This document shows positions 58,205 to 64,000 of a stretch of DNA of 64,000 nucleotides, piece by piece. Origin of the DNA: Microbacterium sp. SSM24 (lineage in GTDB: Bacteria > Actinomycetota > Actinomycetes > Actinomycetales > Microbacteriaceae). The notes under the pieces are model-generated. The model was not told the DNA's origin. It did not search any database and saw only the letters and a program-made list of their open reading frames with translations. Position numbers and translations under genes: made by a program. Position 1 is the first letter of the stretch. Every line of letters starts with the position of its first letter. The stretch lies in assembly GCF_025989145.1 (NCBI RefSeq), contig NZ_JAPDNQ010000001.1, forward strand, positions 1,984,001 through 2,048,000, in the 5' to 3' direction.

Positions 58205-58525
58205 TCAGTCGCGTCGACGCGGCGGGATCGTCGGGAGGTGCGTGCTGTCGAGCTCGATCTCTTCGAGAGGTGCGACGAAGGTCCGCCGGCGAACCAGCAG
58301 AGGCTGGTTCGGCGGCGTGACCTGGGGCACGGCCATCGGCCGGTCGACGGCGGTCGCGCGCGCTGGTCGGTAGATCCGTGCCCGCTTCTTCTGATCCGCC
58401 CGCTGCGTGTCGACGATCAGCTCGTCTTCCGCACGGCACCTCTCGCACTCGTCGTTGGAGACGGTCCGCCGATAGTTCGGCGACCATCCGCACGTGTGCT
58501 CGGGGGGTGCCGGATCGCGGAACAT
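58205..58525 (-). CDS. Small basic protein with Cys-rich N-terminus, unknown function
   Basis: A 106-residue protein. The N-terminal third contains C12 and C27-ER-C30, which with a nearby histidine (H10) could bind zinc. The rest is basic and proline-rich (KKRARIYRPARATAV, then TPPNQPLLVRRRTF). No family recognised. TAGCCT lies six bases before the ATG. It is convergent with the endolysin-like gene and may belong to the same acquired segment. Confidence 0.5.
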   Translation of the reverse strand: MFRDPAPPEHTCGWSPNYRRTVSNDECERCRAEDELIVDTQRADQKKRARIYRPARATAVDRPMAVPQVTPPNQPLLVRRRTFVAPLEEIELDSTHLPTIPPRRRD

Positions 58526-58531
58526 ACGTCG

Positions 58532-58537
58532 AGGCTA
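58532..58537 (-). promoter_or_regulatory. -10 element TAGCCT of the small Cys-rich protein gene
   Basis: Minus-strand TAGCCT ends six bases before the ATG at 58525. Confidence 0.45.
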
Positions 58538-58579
58538 ACCGCGGTGCGACCGCGAGTGCATCGACAGCCGCCGGATCGA

Positions 58580-58585
58580 TACAGT
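58580..58585 (+). promoter_or_regulatory. -10 element TACAGT of the glycosyltransferase gene
   Basis: TACAGT ends seven bases before the ATG at 58593. Confidence 0.5.
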
Positions 58586-58592
58586 CCTCCGT

Positions 58593-59717
58593 ATGAGGGT
58601 GCTGTTTCTCAGCGCGAACCTGGGTGGCAACGTGCCGCCGACGATGGCGATCGTCCGCGAGCTGTGCCGTCGCGGGGTCGAGGTCGATGTCGCCGGAATC
58701 CTCCTCCCGGATGCCGCGCAGGGTTCGGGTGAACCGGCCTCCGACGCCGCGGTGACGCCCACCGAGGTCGATGCCCCGTGGGCGCAGCAGCGCGACGAGT
58801 CGGGCGGACCCCAGCCGCTCGGGCCGACTCTCGCTCGCATCTTCCTCAGCTCGCGTCTCACCCGTGACGCGGAGGCGCTCATCCGGGAACGCCGGCCGGA
58901 CGTGGTCGTGGTCGACTGCATGGCGCTCGCGCTGATCAAGGGCGCGAACCGCAGTGGGGTCCCGGTCGTCGTGCTCCTGCACACGTTCGCCGAGTACTGG
59001 CGCCGCAGCTTCCTCCGGGGTCCGGTCGCGGCGATCGTCGGTGCGCTCGGCTTCTCGCCGCGCGCCCTGTGGAGCGCGGCGACGCAGCGCCTTCTGCTGA
59101 CGGATCCGGTGCTCGATCCCGCGCGGGACGCCCCGGGGTTCGAGAGCTACTTCTGGACGGGAACCACCGAGACGGGCGCGGCCGGCGAACAGCATCCGGC
59201 CGGCGGCACCCCGCGCGTGATCGTCTCGTTCTCGACCACGCCACTGCCCGGGATGCGGCGGGCGTACCGCGATGTCATCGAGGCGCTGAGCGGTCTTCCC
59301 GTCGACGCGGTCGTCACGACCGGCGGGTATGACCTGCGAGCAGCATCCGTCGCGCCGAATGTGCAGGTTCGCGGATACGTGCCGCACTCCGAGGTGCTTC
59401 CCGGGGCGGCGCCCCTGATCGGACACGGCGGACACTCGACGACGATGAAGGCGCTCAGCCACGGCATCCCGCTTCTCGTGCTGCCCCTCAACCCCACAGC
59501 CGACCAGGCGCTCATCGGCGACGTCATCGGCGAAGCGGGTCTGGGGCGGCCGATCTCGGCGCGGAGCGGTCCGGAGAGGATCCGGCGAGAGGTCGCTCAA
59601 CTGCTGCAGGACTCCGCCGTTCAGCAGCGCGCGCGGGCGACGGGCGCTCGCTTGCGCTCGCTTCCGCCCGGCGCGGCGATCGCCGCCGATCTGATCCTCG
59701 ACGCAGCTCGCAGCTGA
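58593..59717 (+). CDS. Glycosyltransferase, UGT/MGT-like (GT1)
   Basis: A 374-residue GT-B fold enzyme. The N-terminal MRVLFLSANLGGNVPPTMAI resembles the acceptor domain of macrolide-type glycosyltransferases. The C-terminal donor domain carries VQVRGYVPHSEVLPGAAPLIGHGGHSTTMKAL and PLNPTADQ (in part), the nucleotide-sugar signature of family GT1. Natural substrates may be a secondary metabolite or drug. It has its own promoter next to the presumed phage remnant. Confidence 0.87.
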   Translation: MRVLFLSANLGGNVPPTMAIVRELCRRGVEVDVAGILLPDAAQGSGEPASDAAVTPTEVDAPWAQQRDESGGPQPLGPTLARIFLSSRLTRDAEALIRERRPDVVVVDCMALALIKGANRSGVPVVVLLHTFAEYWRRSFLRGPVAAIVGALGFSPRALWSAATQRLLLTDPVLDPARDAPGFESYFWTGTTETGAAGEQHPAGGTPRVIVSFSTTPLPGMRRAYRDVIEALSGLPVDAVVTTGGYDLRAASVAPNVQVRGYVPHSEVLPGAAPLIGHGGHSTTMKALSHGIPLLVLPLNPTADQALIGDVIGEAGLGRPISARSGPERIRREVAQLLQDSAVQQRARATGARLRSLPPGAAIAADLILDAARS

Positions 59718-59763
59718 CCGCACCGTCGCGCTGAGGCATCCGGTCACCCCGAGCCTTCGCGAC

Positions 59764-59829
59764 GCAGGAGAAATCCGCCACGCAGGACGAAGTGGCAACG
59801 TATCGTCCTGCGCAGCGGATTTCTCCTGC
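59764..59829. repeat. Inverted-repeat element, family E
   Basis: Outer arms GCAGGAGAAATCCG / CGGATTTCTCCTGC and inner arms GCAGGACGA / TCGTCCTGC form a two-part stem with a 12-bp loop. No gene lies between 59718 and 60022. Confidence 0.88.
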
Positions 59830-60022
59830 AGCACTAGCGCTGCGCGGACGGATGCTGCGACCGAGGTCCCGGTGAGGGAAACGGATGCCGCACCCGGCGT
59901 GCCGGGAGGGCGCGAATCACGGCCGAAACGGCCGCAGACCGGTCGTTCGTGCTCTCTCGGCAAGCAATGCCGGTGCGTGCGAGGATGGGCGTGCGGGTGA
60001 GCCCCGCGATGAGAGGAACGTC

Positions 60023-60994
60023 ATGACCGCGCCTGAGCCCTACGCACCCGCACCGCAGCCTGCGGCCGACGACGGTCCTACGTCGCTCGTGCGGGCGGCG
60101 ATCTGGGTCGCGATCGGCGCGCTCATCGCCGCGGCCCTGGTCTGCGTCGTCTGGGTGCTGATCGGCGGGCAGAACGGCATCGTGGGTCGAGCGTTCCTGA
60201 CGATCCTGCTGCTGGTCGGGTTCGCCGGCGCGACGATCCTCGACGCCCACCTCGCACCCCGTCGGCCCGCCTGGTTCGCCCTGGCGAGCATGGGCGTCTG
60301 GATCGCCACGCTGCTGATCGGCGCCGTCATGATCTGGCTGCCGGAACGCTACTCGTGGGGTGGCTTCTCGCGCTTCGTGCAGTTCCTCTTCATCGTGCTG
60401 ATCCTGCAGCTGGTGCTGCTCCACGTGCGCCTCTATCTGAAGGCGTTCCAGCGCTACGACACCACCTTCACCCGCGCGGTCGCCATCGTCACGATCATCC
60501 TGGTGGTCGCGCTCGCCGCCCTCCTGATCGTGCCGCTGATGCTCGGCGAGTACCTGTGGTTCCCCGACATCTACTGGCGGGTGACCGTCGCCGTTGCGAT
60601 CCTCGCTGCCGTCGGCACGGCGATCATTCCGCTGGTGAACGTTCTCTTCGCCCCGAAGAAGCCGCGCGCCGCCGCCCCCTACCCCACGCCGTACGCGGTC
60701 GCACCCGTCGCCCCGCAGCTCGCCGCGCCTTCGGCTCCGGTCGCGGACCCGGCATCCGTCGCCGCACCGCAGGAGCTGCTGCCCTGGCCGACATACGTCG
60801 ACGGTGCCACGCCGCTGCCGATGCTTCCCGACGGATCGCCCGACTGGGGCGCCTACTACACCGGCTATCCGACGCCGGGTGCGCACGTGTTCGGCGCTCC
60901 CGAGCCCACAGCGCCGCAGACGGATGCCGCGCACCCCGCGTCGAGCGGATACGAGGGCTTCCCGCCGCCGCCTCCGCTTCCGCCGCGCCCGTAG
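60023..60994 (+). CDS. Membrane protein with Pro-rich C-terminus, unknown function
   Basis: A 323-residue protein. A Pro/Ala-rich N-terminal tail (1-25) precedes about six transmembrane helices (roughly 28-52, 56-76, 84-104, 115-137, 150-175, 188-212). A cytoplasmic or external tail of 100 residues follows, rich in Ala, Pro, Tyr and Gly and ending FPPPPPLPPRP. No known family. The ATG at 60023 has GAGAGG eight bases upstream; the frame is open for 46 more codons upstream but lacks signals. Confidence 0.75.
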   Translation: MTAPEPYAPAPQPAADDGPTSLVRAAIWVAIGALIAAALVCVVWVLIGGQNGIVGRAFLTILLLVGFAGATILDAHLAPRRPAWFALASMGVWIATLLIGAVMIWLPERYSWGGFSRFVQFLFIVLILQLVLLHVRLYLKAFQRYDTTFTRAVAIVTIILVVALAALLIVPLMLGEYLWFPDIYWRVTVAVAILAAVGTAIIPLVNVLFAPKKPRAAAPYPTPYAVAPVAPQLAAPSAPVADPASVAAPQELLPWPTYVDGATPLPMLPDGSPDWGAYYTGYPTPGAHVFGAPEPTAPQTDAAHPASSGYEGFPPPPPLPPRP

Positions 60995-61089
60995 CCCAGC
61001 TTCCGCCGCGCCCGTGAGCGGATCTCGCCGGCTGGGACCGGGCGTCCCGCGCGCCTCGCGGGCCGGCGTCAGCCGACCAGTTCGCGGTG

Positions 61090-62673
61090 TCAGCCGAGGA
61101 GTTCGAGCGCGGCCATCGCGGCGTTGTGGCCGCCGAGACCGCTGACCGCGCCGCCGCGGTGCGCACCCGAGCCGCACAACAGCACGCGGTCGTGTGCGGT
61201 TTCGACGCCCCAGCGCTGCGCGGGCGTCTCCAGCGGCGCGTCGTCGTCGGCCCACGGCCACGACAGCGGACCGTGGAAGATGTCGCCCGCGATCATCCCG
61301 AGAGAGTTCTCGAGGTCGGCCGTCGTGCGGGCCTCGACGCACGGCGTGCCGTCGGGCGCGTCGAACACCACGTCGGCGATCGGCTCGGCCAGCACCGAGT
61401 CGAGTGAGCGCTGCGCTGCCGCGAGGAGTTCCGAGCGTGCGGCATCCGGATCCTTGCCCTCGACGAGGCGGTGCGGCACGTGCAGACCGAACAGGGTCAG
61501 CGTCTGCGCACCCGATGCGCGCAGCTCGGCGCCGAGAATCGACGGGTCCGTGAGGGAGTGGCAATAGATCTCGGCGGGCAGAGGGCTCGGGATGCTGCCG
61601 CCCACCGCGGCGTCGTAGGCGGCTTCGAGCTGGGTCATGGTCTCGTTGATGTGGAAGGTGCCGGCGAACGCCGCCTCGGGCGCGACGGTCGAATCGCGCA
61701 GGCGGGGGAGCCGGCGCAGGAGCATGTTGACCTTCACCTGCGCGCCCTCGGGGGCAGCGGATGCCGCGACGGAATCGCCCATCAGTCGTGCGAGCACGCT
61801 CGGTCCGACCCCGCTCAGCACCGCGCGCGCACGCACGGTCGCTGAGCCTCCAGCGCCCTCGAACGCGACCTCTCCGTCGGGCGAGATCGAGGTCACCTCG
61901 CTGTGCGTGCGCAGTTCGGCCCCCGCGTCGCGCGCTGCCCGCTCGAGCTCGCCGCTCACCTGTCCCATGCCGCCCACCGGGACGTCCCAGTCGCCGGTCC
62001 CGCCGCCGATGACGTGGTAGAGGAAGCAGCGGTTCTGTCGCAGGGTCTCATCGTCGGCCGACGCAAACGTGCCGATGAGGGCATCCGTCAGCGCGATCCC
62101 CCGGGCGATGTCGCTGTCGAGGGCGCCGCGCAGCATCGAGCCGAGGGGTCGCTCGAACAGGTCGTCCCACAGCTCGGCGTCGCCCAGCGCATCGCGCACG
62201 GCGCTCCGGCGCTGCAGCGGCGCGGTCACGGTCGGGAACAGCTGCCGTGCGACGGGGGAGATGCGGTCGTAGAACGCGGCGAACCGCTCGGCCTCGGTCG
62301 TGGTGCCGGTCACCCGCGCGAACGAATCGGCCGTCGCCGCGGCATCCGCTGTGTCGACCAGGATCCCTCGCGAGGGATCGCTCGGATCCGGCGTGTAGGA
62401 GGAGTACCGCCGGCGCTTGAGGTCGATGCGCAGGCCGAGGTCGTCGATGACGCGCCGGGGGAGCAGGCTCACCAGGTACGAGTAGCGGGAGAGGCGCGCG
62501 TCGACGCCGGCCCACGGGCGCTCCGAGACGGCGGCGCCGCCGACGTGGTCGAGGCGTTCGAGCACGACGACGGACTTTCCTGCGCGGGCGAGGTACGCGG
62601 CAGCGACGAGAGCGTTGTGCCCGCCGCCGACGATCACGACGTCATGGGTTGCGGAGTGGACTGCTGCGGCCAT
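61090..62673 (-). CDS. CrtI-like FAD-dependent oxidoreductase
   Basis: A 527-residue flavoprotein of the phytoene desaturase/amine oxidase type. The dinucleotide-binding motif VIVGGGHNALVAAAYLARAG is at residues 14-33, followed by VVVLERLDHVGGAAVSE, and the C-terminus has LLCGSGAHRGGAVSGLGGHNA. No other carotenoid gene is nearby, so the substrate is unclear; it belongs to the broad group related to pyridine nucleotide-disulphide oxidoreductase domain 2 proteins. TAGCGT lies six bases before the ATG. Confidence 0.85.
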   Translation of the reverse strand: MAAAVHSATHDVVIVGGGHNALVAAAYLARAGKSVVVLERLDHVGGAAVSERPWAGVDARLSRYSYLVSLLPRRVIDDLGLRIDLKRRRYSSYTPDPSDPSRGILVDTADAAATADSFARVTGTTTEAERFAAFYDRISPVARQLFPTVTAPLQRRSAVRDALGDAELWDDLFERPLGSMLRGALDSDIARGIALTDALIGTFASADDETLRQNRCFLYHVIGGGTGDWDVPVGGMGQVSGELERAARDAGAELRTHSEVTSISPDGEVAFEGAGGSATVRARAVLSGVGPSVLARLMGDSVAASAAPEGAQVKVNMLLRRLPRLRDSTVAPEAAFAGTFHINETMTQLEAAYDAAVGGSIPSPLPAEIYCHSLTDPSILGAELRASGAQTLTLFGLHVPHRLVEGKDPDAARSELLAAAQRSLDSVLAEPIADVVFDAPDGTPCVEARTTADLENSLGMIAGDIFHGPLSWPWADDDAPLETPAQRWGVETAHDRVLLCGSGAHRGGAVSGLGGHNAAMAALELLG

Positions 62674-62679
62674 CTCTCC

Positions 62680-62685
62680 ACGCTA
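62680..62685 (-). promoter_or_regulatory. -10-like TAGCGT of the oxidoreductase gene
   Basis: Minus strand reads TAGCGTGGAGAGATG up to the start; nearly the same 15 bases occur in front of the divergent phosphatase gene. Confidence 0.5.
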
Positions 62686-62746
62686 TCCGGGCCGGGCGGA
62701 CCGTGGTCGATGGTCTGTGGACGAACGGATGCCGCCCCTCCGCGGC

Positions 62747-62752
62747 TAGCGT
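62747..62752 (+). promoter_or_regulatory. -10-like TAGCGT of the inositol monophosphatase gene
   Basis: TAGCGTGGAGACATG: the hexamer ends six bases before the ATG at 62759. GGAGA inside the spacer could also act as a ribosome site. Confidence 0.5.
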
Positions 62753-62758
62753 GGAGAC

Positions 62759-63559
62759 ATGAGTCTTGCGCGCGACCTCGAAGCCCTCGCGATCGACATC
62801 GCACAGGATGCCGGAGCGCTCGCCAGGATGCGGAGGCAGGAGGGCGTCGCGATCGCGGCGACGAAGTCGGCGCTCGCCGACATCGTGACGCTCGCCGACC
62901 GGGAGGTCGAGGCGCTGATCCGTGCCCGGCTCGCCGAGGCTCGCCCCGAGGACGGCTTCCTGGGCGAGGAGACCGGCGCCGAGCGCGGCACCTCCGACGT
63001 GACCTGGGTCGTGGACCCGATCGACGGGACGGTCAACTACGCCTACGGCATGCCGCAGTACGCGGTCAGCATCGCTGCGGTGATCGGCGAACCCGTGGCG
63101 GGGCAGTGGGAGGCCATTTCGGCGGCCGTGTACGCCCCCGCGCTCGGGGAGGTCTTCCACGCGGCGCGCGGTGCCGGCGCGTGGCTCGGCGATCAGCAGC
63201 TGGCGGTCAACGCCGAGGTGACGCCCGCAGGCGGACTGCTCGCGACGGGATTCGGGTATGACCCGGCGACCCACGCCGGCGACCTCGCCCGCGTCGCGCG
63301 GGTCATGCCGATGGCCCGCGATCTCCGTCGCGGCGGGTCTGCCGCATTGGACCTGGCGTACGTCGCGGCCGGGCGGCTCGACGGCTATTTCGAGCGAGGA
63401 CTCGCCCCGTGGGATCACGCGGCGGGGGCGCTGCTGGTGGCCGAAGCAGGCGGCGAATGCACGTTCATCGCCGGTGACGACACGAATCCGCGGCCGCTCA
63501 TCGTCGCATCGTCGCCGTCGATCTTCGAGCGCCTGCTGCAGCTCTCCCTCGACGACTGA
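62759..63559 (+). CDS. Inositol monophosphatase family protein
   Basis: A 266-residue Mg2+-dependent phosphatase. Metal ligands are visible: E70 in GEETGAE, D86, D89 in WVVDPIDGTVNY, and the C-terminal aspartate in LAPWDHAAGALL. Length is standard for SuhB/IMPase/HisN-type enzymes. It may hydrolyse inositol-phosphate, histidinol-phosphate or fructose-1,6-bisphosphate. Divergent from the CrtI-like gene. Confidence 0.93.
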   Translation: MSLARDLEALAIDIAQDAGALARMRRQEGVAIAATKSALADIVTLADREVEALIRARLAEARPEDGFLGEETGAERGTSDVTWVVDPIDGTVNYAYGMPQYAVSIAAVIGEPVAGQWEAISAAVYAPALGEVFHAARGAGAWLGDQQLAVNAEVTPAGGLLATGFGYDPATHAGDLARVARVMPMARDLRRGGSAALDLAYVAAGRLDGYFERGLAPWDHAAGALLVAEAGGECTFIAGDDTNPRPLIVASSPSIFERLLQLSLDD

Positions 63560-63759
63560 CCCTGGATGTTTCATCAGAATGAATGGAAATCTGGCGACTT
63601 TCCACAGCCCCACATGGCATTCCCAGGCCACCCGAGGTAGTGTTTACCCGATCGTTACTTTCGCCCCCCGAATAGCGGAATAGATCACTGCCCGACGCCC
63701 GAACCGTTGCCTCCCCCAGCGACACGACCGAGAGCTTCCGCTTGCCTCTTGACGCCCCG

Positions 63760-64000
63760 ATGGCTGAACCTGCGCCCACGCGCCGTTCCAGCCGCATCCC
63801 GACGCCGCCTGCACAGGCATCGTCGGAGACCCTCGGAGCATCACGCGCGGAGCTGCGTCGCCGGGCGGCCGCGTCTGCGACCGAGCGGCCCACGGTCGTT
63901 CTGGGCACTCCCGTCGATGAGAAGCGGAAGGATGCCGCGGCCGACGCACCGGTCGCCGTTCAGCCGCTGACCGATCTTCCGGCCGCGCCCGCACCCGCAG
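63760..64000 (+). CDS. Ala/Pro-rich protein, N-terminal fragment
   Basis: An open frame of 80 codons runs from the ATG at 63760 to the right edge without a stop. The product begins MAEPAPTRRSSRIPTPPAQA and stays rich in Ala, Pro, Arg and Thr, with TVVLGTPVDEKRKDAAADAP; it looks like a disordered N-terminal region of a larger protein. An in-frame TTG at 63742 is an alternative start. Family unknown. The 200 bp before it are comparatively AT-rich and may hold the promoter. Confidence 0.5.
   Translation, partial: MAEPAPTRRSSRIPTPPAQASSETLGASRAELRRRAAASATERPTVVLGTPVDEKRKDAAADAPVAVQPLTDLPAAPAPA

Overview
The window is 64 kb of very GC-rich DNA from an actinobacterium, most probably a Microbacterium or close relative in the Microbacteriaceae. 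I base this on a bS22-type mini ribosomal protein, a BldC-like regulator, F420-type LLM oxidoreductases, an actinobacterial ResB/CcsB cytochrome c locus, an archaeal-type AspRS, an FprA-like ferredoxin reductase and constant recurrence of the GGATGCC word. About 29 genes have an extended -10 hexamer (TAGACT, TAGGCT, TAGGAT and similar) ending 6-8 nt before the start codon. This indicates leaderless transcription and was used to choose many starts.

Layout. 1-11.4 kb: LLM enzyme (partial), CDF cation transporter, alpha/beta hydrolase, ArsR/AHSA1 pair, proC, a tandem-duplicated intergenic block, a KtrAB-like potassium system, ArsR, a DrrAB-like ABC exporter with a divergent TetR gene, a BldC-like protein, bS22, rhodanese and a glutaredoxin-like protein. 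11.4-19.7 kb: DUF1508 protein, tyrosine phosphatase coupled to aspS, DedA, then a cytochrome c maturation operon (histidine phosphatase, TlpA-like, CcdA, ResB, CcsB). 19.7-26 kb: two copies of an inverted-repeat element, then a YhgE/Pip protein and an MMPL transporter fused to a degenerate ABC-ATPase-like domain, under a divergent TetR with two operators.

26-45 kb: most of the menaquinone pathway is dispersed here (menC, menB, menE, menA, menD, menF, menG, a long-chain polyprenyl diphosphate synthase). It is interleaved with two PadR plus HAAS-type membrane protein modules (the second feeding a DrrAB-like ABC exporter), a PPK2 kinase, a methyltransferase and small membrane proteins. menH is not recognised.

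45-64 kb: ferredoxin-NADP reductase, alpha/beta hydrolase, YajQ, and a maltodextrin ABC importer with a GH13 amylase behind two cre-like LacI-family operators. After these come a bile acid:Na+ symporter family protein, an FBP-domain protein with a PfkB kinase, and tRNA-Tyr with a duplicated 3' end. Next to the tRNA lies a phage-type endolysin-like gene with a possible internal start. The end holds a glycosyltransferase, a membrane protein, a CrtI-like oxidoreductase, an inositol monophosphatase and the start of an Ala/Pro-rich protein.

The most unusual layer is non-coding. At least six families of long, near-perfect inverted repeats (arms 13-20 bp, total about 50-100 bp) occupy intergenic gaps. 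Two families recur at separate loci with conserved arms and different loops.
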